From an uncultured beta proteobacterium (GTDB lineage: Bacteria; Pseudomonadota; Gammaproteobacteria; Burkholderiales; Burkholderiaceae_C): DNA of 7,311 nucleotides. Location of the stretch: contig CAIOLZ010000222.1 of assembly GCA_903859265.1 (NCBI GenBank), positions 1-7,311 of the forward strand, given 5' to 3'. Position 1 is the first letter of the stretch. Every line of letters starts with the position of its first letter. The notes under the pieces were generated by a model. That model had not been told where the DNA came from and ran no database searches. It saw only the letters and a list, made by a program, of their open reading frames with translations. Made by a program: the position numbers and the translations under genes. Below are positions 1 to 6,180 of the stretch, piece by piece.

Positions 1-192
1 CCGTTTTCCCAGGACGAATATCTGCACATTGCGGCGCAGTGGCTAAAGGTGCTCGGCGTTGCAGAAGAACGGATCGACGCCAGCCGGGCGGAGGCTTTGC
101 TGTGGGCTCTGGAGCGGGGTTCGCGCAGCGGTCGCGTGGCGTGGCAGTTTGCCCGTGACTTTGCCGGGCGTGACACGACGGACCCGCAATGA
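1..192 (+). CDS. DUF815-family P-loop ATP-binding protein, C-terminal fragment
   Basis: This is an open frame from the left edge to a TGA at 190-192, giving 63 residues with no start codon in the window. It begins PFSQDEYLHIAAQWL and ends with an ERGSRSGRVAWQFARDF stretch. From memory this resembles the C-terminal end of the DUF815 (PF05673) AAA-type ATPases that sit beside mutT in many betaproteobacteria. The Walker motifs would lie upstream, outside the window, so the ATPase assignment rests on this tail alone. The biochemical role of the family is not established. Its stop overlaps the mutT start as ATGA, which suggests translational coupling and a shared transcript with the Nudix gene. 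Confidence 0.8.
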   Translation, partial: PFSQDEYLHIAAQWLKVLGVAEERIDASRAEALLWALERGSRSGRVAWQFARDFAGRDTTDPQ

Positions 193-665
193 CCGATTCG
201 CCATTGCGGGCAGACCCGCAGGTGGCACGCCAGGGCCCGGCGAACCGCCCTGTCACCGAGGTTGCGGTGGGCGTGTTGCTGCGCACGGATGGCGCCTTTT
301 TGCTGACTTCCAGACCCGATGGCAAAGCTTACGCGGGTTACTGGGAATTTCCGGGCGGCAAGCTGGAAGCGGACGAAACAGTGGAGGATGCGCTCAGGCG
401 TGAACTCGAAGAGGAACTGGGCATTGTCATCGGTGCAGTGCAGTTCTGGAAAACAGAAATGGTGGACTATCCGCATGCGCTGGTCAGACTGCATTTCTGC
501 AAAGTCTTCACATGGAGCGGGACGCTTCTGATGCGCGAACAACAGTCTTTCTCCTGGGAAACTTTGCCGGTCAAAGTACAACCCGTGCTGCCTGGCACGG
601 TGCCGGTGCTGGGCTGGTTGGCCCGGGAGCGCGGACTGACCGGGCCGACGCACACCGTGCGTTAG
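189..665 (+). CDS. mutT: MutT-type Nudix hydrolase (8-oxo-dGTP diphosphatase)
   Basis: Cytoplasmic nucleotide-sanitising enzyme. It is expected to hydrolyse 8-oxo-dGTP to the monophosphate and so prevent A:T to C:G transversions. The 158-residue product has a perfect Nudix box (G-x5-E-x7-REUxEExGU) at residues 57-79, with the metal-binding core RELEEELGI at 71-79. It is preceded by the typical GYWEFPGGK segment (50-58). The C-terminal part (about 116-150) fits the substrate-facing region of MutT. It is somewhat longer than E. coli MutT (about 129 residues), mainly because of an N-terminal extension of about 22 residues. It is not fused to a thiamine-phosphate synthase domain, as some proteobacterial MutT proteins are. 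The ATG was chosen because it overlaps the preceding stop as ATGA. No strong Shine-Dalgarno is visible, which fits coupled translation. Exact substrate preference cannot be read from the sequence. Confidence 0.93.
   Translation: MTDSPLRADPQVARQGPANRPVTEVAVGVLLRTDGAFLLTSRPDGKAYAGYWEFPGGKLEADETVEDALRRELEEELGIVIGAVQFWKTEMVDYPHALVRLHFCKVFTWSGTLLMREQQSFSWETLPVKVQPVLPGTVPVLGWLARERGLTGPTHTVR
648..662. repeat. Short perfect hairpin at the mutT/yacG convergent junction
   Basis: ACGCAC at 648-653 and GTGCGT at 657-662 form a perfect 6-bp inverted repeat around a 3-base loop. It covers the last codons of mutT and lies 12 bases beyond the yacG stop on the other strand. No T-run follows on either strand, so it does not look like a classical intrinsic terminator. 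It could still slow polymerase or protect 3' ends where the two converging transcripts meet. A short hairpin of this size could also arise by chance in GC-rich DNA. Confidence 0.3.
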
Positions 666-674
666 ATCAAACGT

Positions 675-884
675 CTATTGCTGTAGCTTTGGATCGCCAA
701 ACGGAGCCTCATCCGGCGGTGTGTCGGCGGCAACCCGGAAGGCTTCACTGGCCCAGGCGCCGAAATCGTGGTTCTTGCACCGCTCCGAGCAAAAGGGCCG
801 GAACAGGTTGCTCGCCGCGTACACGCTGTCTCCGCCGCAACCCGGGCAGCGCACGATCTTTGGAGTTTCGTTATTCAGGAGCAC
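675..884 (-). CDS. yacG: DNA gyrase inhibitor YacG, zinc-finger protein
   Basis: Small cytoplasmic zinc-binding protein. The E. coli family member binds GyrB and inhibits gyrase DNA binding. The 69-residue product has the diagnostic four-cysteine site: C13-x2-C16 near the start (RCPGCGG) and C32-x3-C36 in PFCSERCKNHDFGAW, followed by the conserved D-x-G-x-W of the family. The C-terminal tail is acidic and proline-rich. Length matches the family (about 60-70 residues). The start is GTG at 884. The next in-frame codons upstream reach a TGA within four codons and no ATG precedes C13, so no other start is plausible. The gene overlaps the zapD stop by 10 bases and lacks a clear ribosome binding site, so translation is probably coupled to zapD. 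It is the last gene of the leftward block and converges with mutT. Confidence 0.93.
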   Translation of the reverse strand: MLLNNETPKIVRCPGCGGDSVYAASNLFRPFCSERCKNHDFGAWASEAFRVAADTPPDEAPFGDPKLQQ

Positions 885-1630
885 AGCGCGAGGTCAAACC
901 CGCCATCTTCGTGGCAAGCCTGCAGTTTGTCATCCTGATCCATTCGCATTAGGCGGATCGACACCATGAGGCGGTTTCCACTGATTTCCGGGATCAGCTT
1001 TTGGGTCGGGTCAATGGCCAGGCGCAGCAATTGAAAGGTCCGTCCCTGTGGCAGGTTTTGCTGAAATTGGCCACCTACTGCCATCACTTTTTGGGGCGCC
1101 CCGGAATCCCGCAACATTTTGAGCAGCAAGTGAATCGACTCTGCCAGGGGCTTCAAAGTGGAAGTCCAGCGGTGAAGGTCTCTCTGACGCAGATCGACCG
1201 CCAGATGCTGCCACGCGTAATAGCCGGGTAAGTCGAATTCGCAGGTACCGCCTGGTATGCCGACGCGGCTGCGAATGCTCATCAGCCAATCGTTTTCTGT
1301 CAGTGCCTGACCGGCTTTGCCGGTCAAGGCGTTGAGCGACTCATAGCAATGTTCAATTTTTCCGATGACCTGGTCCAGAACGGTCTCGGCGATGGCCGGG
1401 TTACCGCGGTAGCCACTGAGGGTTTGCCGCTGTTTTTCGAGGTCTTTGAGAACGTCGGATTTGAGGTCCGCACGGGCACCCACATCCATGATTTCAAACA
1501 AAGTGGCGAGTGCGAAATGGTGATCCAGCGCAGTTTCCCGCTCCAGCAGGGTGGATAGTCGCAGGAACAAATGCTCGAGTCGCAAATACGTGCGGATTCG
1601 TTCATTAAATGGATATTCGTAAAGGATCAC
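875..1630 (-). CDS. zapD: Cell division protein ZapD (FtsZ-associated)
   Basis: ZapD (formerly YacF, DUF1342) binds the C-terminal tail of FtsZ and bundles protofilaments, stabilising the Z-ring at midcell. The 251-residue product is close to E. coli ZapD (247). It opens with the family's N-terminal signature, YEYPFNERIRTYLRLEHLF, followed by an alpha-helical region to about residue 115. The C-terminal part holds the conserved RSRVGIPGGTCEFDLPGYYAW segment (about 120-140) and ends in a beta-rich stretch (ISGNRLMVSIRLM). The start is GTG at 1630: it places the signature at the very N-terminus, and the next methionine is far inside, at residue 48. The Shine-Dalgarno is weak (a GAAAG about 6 bases upstream). 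It lies 22 bases after coaE and its TGA overlaps yacG. The coaE-zapD-yacG grouping is also found in E. coli, which supports the assignment. Confidence 0.95.
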   Translation of the reverse strand: MILYEYPFNERIRTYLRLEHLFLRLSTLLERETALDHHFALATLFEIMDVGARADLKSDVLKDLEKQRQTLSGYRGNPAIAETVLDQVIGKIEHCYESLNALTGKAGQALTENDWLMSIRSRVGIPGGTCEFDLPGYYAWQHLAVDLRQRDLHRWTSTLKPLAESIHLLLKMLRDSGAPQKVMAVGGQFQQNLPQGRTFQLLRLAIDPTQKLIPEISGNRLMVSIRLMRMDQDDKLQACHEDGGFDLALCS

Positions 1631-1652
1631 ACTGCGCTTTCAGGACGCCGAA

Positions 1653-2258
1653 TCATAGCCCGAACCGGGTCGCAATTTCACGCACCTGGGCGGCTAGTTG
1701 CTGCAAATTGAGGCATTCGTTAAAGAGAATCAGGTCGGCGGCGGCGTTGCGGTTTTTGCGGCTGGTCTGGCTTTGCATGATGCGCAAAATAGCGGCCTCG
1801 GGCAGGTTGTCGCGGCGTTTGACGCGCTCCATTTGGGTCGCTTCGGAACAGTCAACCACCATCACCCGGTCCAGCCGTTTGCGCCACTGTCCGGATTCCA
1901 CCAACAGGGGAATGTCGAACAAGATGCAAGGCGCTTTGGCGGCTGCGTGGTGTTGTGACTGTAGCTCCACGGCCTGCCCGACGAGCGGGTGAACAATGCC
2001 CTCCAGAGTTGCCTTGGCGCGCTCGTCGCTGAAAACGAGCTCCCGCATGCGGACGCGGTCCAATGCTCCCTCGGAAGTTATGAAATCGGCGCCGAAGTGG
2101 GCCGCAATTGCCGGGATGGCGATTCCATGCGCAGCCGTCGCGCTTCTGGAGATGGCATCGGCATCTATGACCGGCATGCCGTATCCATTCAGCAAACGCG
2201 CCACGGTACTTTTGCCGCTACCGATGCCGCCAGTCAAACCCAGTCGAATCGGTCGCAT
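1653..2258 (-). CDS. coaE: Dephospho-CoA kinase
   Basis: Catalyses the last step of coenzyme A synthesis, ATP-dependent phosphorylation of the 3'-hydroxyl of dephospho-CoA, in the cytoplasm. The 201-residue product matches the family length. A Walker A loop, GGIGSGKST, lies at residues 10-18. The conserved DADAI follows at 32-36, the LEGIVHP motif at 85-91, and the hydrophobic strand ending FDIPLLVES at 114-122. The C-terminal RVKRRD and AADLILFNE segments fit the lid and base-binding regions. I chose the ATG at 2258, 8 bases after the pilD stop, with a weak GAG element 7 bases upstream. A TTG four codons earlier (2270) is in frame and overlaps the pilD stop as TTGA, so a start there is possible but less likely. 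It is an essential housekeeping gene that probably shares its transcript with pilD and zapD. Confidence 0.96.
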   Translation of the reverse strand: MRPIRLGLTGGIGSGKSTVARLLNGYGMPVIDADAISRSATAAHGIAIPAIAAHFGADFITSEGALDRVRMRELVFSDERAKATLEGIVHPLVGQAVELQSQHHAAAKAPCILFDIPLLVESGQWRKRLDRVMVVDCSEATQMERVKRRDNLPEAAILRIMQSQTSRKNRNAAADLILFNECLNLQQLAAQVREIATRFGL

Positions 2259-2266
2259 GTAAACGC

Positions 2267-3121
2267 TCAAAGGCCGACAAAATTACGCAGCACCTCCGGC
2301 CCGACAAGCAGTGCGGTGAATCCGGCCCCGGCCAGAAAGGGGCCGAAGGGAACGTAGCCGCCGTCGCGCAGGCCCGAGGTGAATTTCATCGCGATACCAA
2401 CGATTGCACCAATCACGGATGCCATCAGAATGATGGGAATCAGGGTCTGCCAGCCAAACCAGGCTCCCAGCGCGGCATAAAGCTTGAAATCGCCGTACCC
2501 CATGCCTTCTTTTCCGGTGGCCAGTTTGAAAGCCCAATAAATGGACCATAGCGACAGGTAACCGGCTACGGCGCCCCACAGGGCAGAGTTCAAAGTGACA
2601 GGAATCCAGTGCACAGCGGCAGCGATCAGGCCCATCCAGAGCAGGGGCAACGTAATGTCATCGGGCAGTAAAGTGGTGTCCCAATCAATCAGTGCGAGCG
2701 TGAGCAAAGCGGCAGAAAAAGCGCACCAGATGAGCCCGGTTGGCGTGGCACCGAAAACCCAGGCGCAGTAAAAAAAAAGGCCGCCAGTGACCAGTTCCAC
2801 CAGCGGGTAGCGCGCGCTGATCGCTGTATTGCAGGAAGAGCATTTGCCACGCAAAAACGCATAACTCGCCACTGGAATGTTTTCATACCAGGCAATCGGA
2901 TGTGCGCATTTCGGACAGCGGGAGCGCGGCACCACCAGATTGAAGGGTGCCGCGTCCTCGGTCGATCCGACGTCTTTACCCGATAGCTCTGCGCACTCGG
3001 CGGCCCACTGCCGCTCCATCATCTTTGGCAGCCGAAAGACCACCACGTTGAGAAAGCTTCCAATCAAAAGACCAAGCACTCCCAGGATGCACGCATCCAC
3101 CAGCAGCACGCCAGTCAACAT
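2267..3121 (-). CDS. pilD: Type IV prepilin leader peptidase / N-methyltransferase PilD
   Basis: Bifunctional inner-membrane aspartyl protease. It cleaves the leader of type IV prepilins and N-methylates the new N-terminus; in many species it also serves type II secretion pseudopilins. The 284-residue protein has an N-terminal membrane helix with the GSFLNVVVFRLP motif (21-32). A cytoplasmic zinc-binding methylase region follows, with C69-x2-C72 and C94-x2-C97. Several membrane segments make up the rest. The catalytic aspartates are visible as D146 in IDWDTTLLPDD and D211 in GMGYGDFKL. I chose the ATG at 3121: it shares its A with the pilC stop (TGATG) and has AGG 7 bases upstream. A TTG one codon earlier is less likely. 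A T9 run falls at residues 115-118 in the coding strand. Confidence 0.96.
   Translation of the reverse strand: MLTGVLLVDACILGVLGLLIGSFLNVVVFRLPKMMERQWAAECAELSGKDVGSTEDAAPFNLVVPRSRCPKCAHPIAWYENIPVASYAFLRGKCSSCNTAISARYPLVELVTGGLFFYCAWVFGATPTGLIWCAFSAALLTLALIDWDTTLLPDDITLPLLWMGLIAAAVHWIPVTLNSALWGAVAGYLSLWSIYWAFKLATGKEGMGYGDFKLYAALGAWFGWQTLIPIILMASVIGAIVGIAMKFTSGLRDGGYVPFGPFLAGAGFTALLVGPEVLRNFVGL
2770..2778 (-). repeat. Nine-T homopolymer tract inside pilD
   Basis: The coding strand of pilD carries nine consecutive T bases (nine A on the + strand), encoding the end of Leu115, Phe116, Phe117 and the start of Tyr118. The frame is intact at nine. Losing one T would end translation at a TGA at 2691-2689, and gaining one would end it at a TGA at 2687-2685. 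Both stops come before or at the codon for catalytic D146. Runs of this length are prone to replication slippage and to sequencing error. Confidence 0.9.
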
Positions 3122-4344
3122 CAAACGACCTGACCAATCTTGAAAATCGGCAGATACATGGCGACAACGATGCCGCCGATCACGGTTCCCAGCACCACGA
3201 TGATGATGGGCTCCATCAGGCTGGAAATACCAGCCACCATGTCATCGACTTCAGACTCGTAAAAGTCAGCACATTTTCCGAGCATGTGGTCAATGGCGCC
3301 TGACTCCTCGCCGATCGCGCACATTTGCAAAACCATCGAGGGAAACAGGTTGACATTGGTCATCGCAGCGGTCAATGCAGTCCCGGTGGAGACTTCCTGC
3401 TGAATTTTTAAGGTCGCTTCGGTATAGACAATGTTGCCAGCTGCGCCACCGACGGAATCCAGCGCTTCCACCAAAGGTACACCGGCGGCGAACATGGTCG
3501 ATAGCGTTCGGGTCCAGCGGGCGATGCACGATTTTTCAACCAACACGCCAAAAATGGGAAGCTTTCGCATCAACCGGTCCATGAATGCCTGGACTCTGAC
3601 ATCGCGTTTCCAGGCTTGCAGGAAAAAGTACACCCCTCCCCCGATTCCGCCGAATATCAGATACCAATAGCTGGTAAAAAATTCGCTCATTGCGATCACC
3701 ACCAAAGTGGGCGCGGGCAAATCGGCACCGAATGACTTGAAGACTTCCTTGAACGACGGGACCACAAAAATCATGATCACGGCAACCACGACAAAAGCAA
3801 CAATCAGCACGGTGATGGGGTACATCAGGGCCGACTTGATTTTTGATTTCATGGCCTCCGTTTTTTCCATGTACACCGCTAACCGGTCGAGCAACTGGTC
3901 CAGAATACCGGCTGATTCACCAGCCTCCACGAGATTGCAATAGAGGTTGTCAAAGTAAATGGGGTACTTGCGAAATGCAGTGCTCAGGGAAGTTCCGGTC
4001 TCCACATCGTTGCGAATGTCGTTGAGCAGCTTGGTCACGCTGGGATTCGGGTTTCCGCGCCCGACGATGTCGAACGCCTGCAGTAACGGCACGCCGGCCT
4101 TCATCATGGTCGAAAGCTGGCGCGTGAATACGGCCAAATCCTTTGTCTTGATGGATTTGCCCGAACGCATGCGCCTGGGCTTGATTTTTGTCGGGATGAC
4201 GCCCTGACGCCGCAAAGAAGACTTGACCTGATTTTCGCCAACGGCGCGTATTTCACCGCGAACCTGCCTGCCGTTTTTGTCCTTGCCTTCCCACTCAAAA
4301 ACGACGTCTTTGGTGTCAGCGGCTTTAGCCTTGGTCGTAGCCAT
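3121..4344 (-). CDS. pilC: Type IV pilus inner-membrane platform protein PilC
   Basis: Polytopic inner-membrane protein that forms the platform of the type IV pilus machine and links the cytoplasmic motor ATPases to pilin insertion. The 407-residue product has a cytoplasmic N-terminal region containing the FEWEGKDKNGRQVRGE segment (16-31). Two repeated T2SF domains follow, at about 73-196 and 276-398. The repeats show paired motifs: FTRQLSTMMKAGVPLLQA against WTRTLSTMFAAGVPLVEA, and VEAGESAGILDQ against AIGEESGAIDHML. Membrane segments are visible at about 172-196, 218-242 and 377-400, and the C-terminus MYLPIFKIGQVV is typical. The ATG at 4344 has a strong AAGGGA just upstream. It lies 28 bases after pilB. 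The pilB partner and pilD neighbour favour PilC over the type II secretion homologue GspF. Confidence 0.97.
   Translation of the reverse strand: MATTKAKAADTKDVVFEWEGKDKNGRQVRGEIRAVGENQVKSSLRRQGVIPTKIKPRRMRSGKSIKTKDLAVFTRQLSTMMKAGVPLLQAFDIVGRGNPNPSVTKLLNDIRNDVETGTSLSTAFRKYPIYFDNLYCNLVEAGESAGILDQLLDRLAVYMEKTEAMKSKIKSALMYPITVLIVAFVVVAVIMIFVVPSFKEVFKSFGADLPAPTLVVIAMSEFFTSYWYLIFGGIGGGVYFFLQAWKRDVRVQAFMDRLMRKLPIFGVLVEKSCIARWTRTLSTMFAAGVPLVEALDSVGGAAGNIVYTEATLKIQQEVSTGTALTAAMTNVNLFPSMVLQMCAIGEESGAIDHMLGKCADFYESEVDDMVAGISSLMEPIIIVVLGTVIGGIVVAMYLPIFKIGQVV
3129..3131 (-). promoter_or_regulatory. Shine-Dalgarno of pilD, decides the start
   Basis: An AGG on the - strand lies 7 bases before the ATG at 3121, inside the final codons of pilC. 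This spacing supports the ATG, which overlaps the pilC stop as TGATG, rather than the TTG codon immediately before it. Confidence 0.5.
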
Positions 4345-4348
4345 AGTT

Positions 4349-4354
4349 TCCCTT
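4349..4354 (-). promoter_or_regulatory. Shine-Dalgarno of pilC
   Basis: AAGGGA on the - strand lies in the 28-base gap between the pilB stop and the pilC ATG at 4344, with 4 bases between its last A and the ATG. It is one of the clearest ribosome binding sites in the window and implies independent initiation of pilC rather than reliance on coupling. Confidence 0.7.
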
Positions 4355-4372
4355 GTGTTGCGCGCTATCGCA

Positions 4373-6106
4373 CTATTCGTTGGTGACGGCCAAAACTTCT
4401 TCCAAAGAGGTCAGCCCGGCTTTCACCTTGAGCAAGCCTGATTGTCGCAAGGAACGTACGCCATCACGCTGCGCTTGTTCAGCAATGTCCAGGCTGCTGC
4501 CGTCGCGCAGAATAATTCGCTGGATCTCGTCCGATATGGGCATGACCTGATAAATGCCCACGCGCCCTTTGTAGCCCAGGTTGCAGTTGGAGCAGCCCAC
4601 AGGCTTGTACGGTTTCCAGCTTCCATCCAGGTCTTCCGCTTTAAATCCCGCATCCAGCAAGGTCTGTCTGGGAATGTCGAGCGGTGCCCGGCAATTCAGG
4701 CAGAGCCGGCGCGCCAGCCTCTGTGCTGTTATGAGGATGACGCTGGAGGCAATATTGAAAGCGGCAATGCCCATGTTGCGCATCCGCGTCAGCGTCGTGG
4801 GCGCATCGTTGGTGTGCAGGGTTGACAAAACCAGGTGGCCGGTTTGTGCGGCCTTGATCGAAATGTCGGCAGTTTCGTAATCGCGAATTTCGCCAACCAT
4901 GATGATGTCAGGATCCTGGCGCAGGAAAGATCTCAGGGCCGCTGCAAAGGTCAGCCCTGCTTTTTCGTTGACGTTGACCTGATTCACGCCGGGCAGGTTG
5001 ATTTCTGACGGGTCTTCCGCGGTCGCGATGTTGACGTCAGGCCGGTTCAGTAAATTCAGGCAGGTGTAGAGCGAGACGGTTTTCCCGGATCCGGTGGGAC
5101 CGGTCACCAGAATCATGCCGTAAGGCCTGTTGATGGCCTTGAGCAGGCGTTCCTTTTCTTCCGGGTCGTAACCCAGCGCATCAATGCCCAGTTTGGCACT
5201 GCTGGGGTCAAGAACGCGGATCACAATTTTTTCGCCGAACAGCGTGGGCAGCGTGCTGACACGCAGGTCAACGACCCGATCCGGCCCCACTTTGAGCTTC
5301 ATTCGGCCATCTTGGGGCACGCGCTTTTCGGATATGTCCATGCGCGATATGACTTTGATGCGCGAAGCCAACTTGTCTTTGATTGCGACCGGCGGACTGG
5401 CAATCTCGCGCAGTTGGCCGTCAACGCGAAAACGCACGCGGTACTGATTTTCATAGGGTTCGAAGTGCAGGTCAGACGCCCGCATACTGACCGCATCGAG
5501 CAGCATCTTTTGAAGGAAGCGAACGACCGGTGCGTCTTCGACTTCGGCGGTGGCCTGCGACGACTCTGGCGTCATTTCAGTGGCTGATTCATCGAACTCG
5601 AAGTCGCCACCGATGATGTCTTCGACCGCCTCTGTGGCGGTGACCGCGCGGGCCTCCACCATTTTCAGGAGCTTGTCGTATTCAGCAATTATCCAGTCAA
5701 CCCCCATGCGGCTGGCGAACTTGATCTTTTCTGCGGCCTGCTGGTCGGAGGGATCTGCGGTAGCCACCAGCAGGCGGTTGTTGCGTTTGCTGAGAACTAC
5801 CAGACGGTAATCTTGACAAATCTTTCCATCGAGCAGGTCTTTGGGCAACCGCTGCGGATCCAATGCATCCAGGTCAATCAGGGGCGTGGCAAATGCGTTG
5901 GACAGTGTGTGCGCCAGATCAGCCGCAGACAATGCGCCTGATCCCACCAGCTCGGCAATAAAGCTGTTTTTGTTGGCGATTGATTTTTTGTAGATGTCTT
6001 CCGCAGACTTTTGACCCAATTTGCCTGCTGCAACCATTGCCCGGCCCAGGCCCGGCAGCGGGGTGGCGTTGGGATCCTGCAAAATGAATTCTTCAGATAT
6101 GGCCAT
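4373..6106 (-). CDS. pilB: Type IV pilus assembly (extension) ATPase PilB
   Basis: Hexameric cytoplasmic secretion ATPase that drives pilus polymerisation on the PilC platform. The 577-residue protein has a GspE/PilB-type N-terminal domain (about 40-160) and an acidic linker (about 160-192). The catalytic core follows: Walker A GPTGSGKT at 336-343, Asp-box region TAEDPSEINLPG at 362-373, Walker B DPDIIMVGEIRD at 398-409, and His box QTGHLVLSTLHTND at 421-434. A tetracysteine zinc site typical of PilB and GspE, and absent from PilT, is present as C469-x2-C472 and C505-x2-C508. Length is normal for PilB. The ATG at 6106 has AGGA 7 bases upstream. The Asp box reads EDPSE where EDPVE is usual. 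It is the first pil gene of the block, 74 bases after rfbC. GspE of type II secretion is the only serious alternative, and the pilC-pilD context argues against it. Confidence 0.97.
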   Translation of the reverse strand: MAISEEFILQDPNATPLPGLGRAMVAAGKLGQKSAEDIYKKSIANKNSFIAELVGSGALSAADLAHTLSNAFATPLIDLDALDPQRLPKDLLDGKICQDYRLVVLSKRNNRLLVATADPSDQQAAEKIKFASRMGVDWIIAEYDKLLKMVEARAVTATEAVEDIIGGDFEFDESATEMTPESSQATAEVEDAPVVRFLQKMLLDAVSMRASDLHFEPYENQYRVRFRVDGQLREIASPPVAIKDKLASRIKVISRMDISEKRVPQDGRMKLKVGPDRVVDLRVSTLPTLFGEKIVIRVLDPSSAKLGIDALGYDPEEKERLLKAINRPYGMILVTGPTGSGKTVSLYTCLNLLNRPDVNIATAEDPSEINLPGVNQVNVNEKAGLTFAAALRSFLRQDPDIIMVGEIRDYETADISIKAAQTGHLVLSTLHTNDAPTTLTRMRNMGIAAFNIASSVILITAQRLARRLCLNCRAPLDIPRQTLLDAGFKAEDLDGSWKPYKPVGCSNCNLGYKGRVGIYQVMPISDEIQRIILRDGSSLDIAEQAQRDGVRSLRQSGLLKVKAGLTSLEEVLAVTNE

Positions 6107-6180
6107 TATTGCGTCCTGCTCTCTAAAGCATCAATTCGTCAATCATCGCTGATACGCTGCCCAGTGTAAATCAAGGAAAG
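6107..6180 (-). other. rfbC-pilB intergenic spacer, likely pilB leader
   Basis: This 74-base gap is the longest non-coding stretch in the window. It holds the pilB ribosome binding site (AGGA at 6117-6114). I see no stem-loop followed by a T-run that would terminate the rfb transcript, only a 4-bp ATCA/TGAT arm pair near 6142-6153. No convincing sigma-70 promoter is present: a TTGACG occurs on the - strand around 6138-6143, but no good -10 follows at 16-18 bases. A loose GG-N10-GC match to sigma-54 promoters lies at 6161-6148. Read-through from rfbC into pilB is therefore possible. Confidence 0.45.
6114..6117 (-). promoter_or_regulatory. Shine-Dalgarno of pilB
   Basis: AGGA on the - strand sits 7 bases before the ATG at 6106, within GCAGGACGCAATAATG. 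It supports the chosen pilB start. Confidence 0.65.

Noticed and set aside
59..403. 114-codon + strand open frame across the DUF815/mutT junction
   Set aside because: It overlaps two genes with clear family motifs in another frame, and its translation is arginine- and glycine-rich shadow sequence with no recognisable domain.
512..952. 146-codon + strand open frame across the end of mutT, antisense to yacG and zapD
   Set aside because: Its composition is typical of a shadow frame in GC-rich DNA. It has no motif, and yacG with its four-cysteine site explains the region.
1989..2357. 122-codon + strand open frame antisense to coaE and pilD
   Set aside because: The opposite strand encodes the coaE P-loop and the pilD C-terminus. 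The antisense product is low in hydrophobic residues and resembles no family.
4373..6106. Possibility that pilB and pilC are type II secretion genes (gspE, gspF)
   Set aside because: The adjacent prepilin peptidase, the pilB-pilC-pilD order and the absence of other gsp genes favour the type IV pilus assignment.
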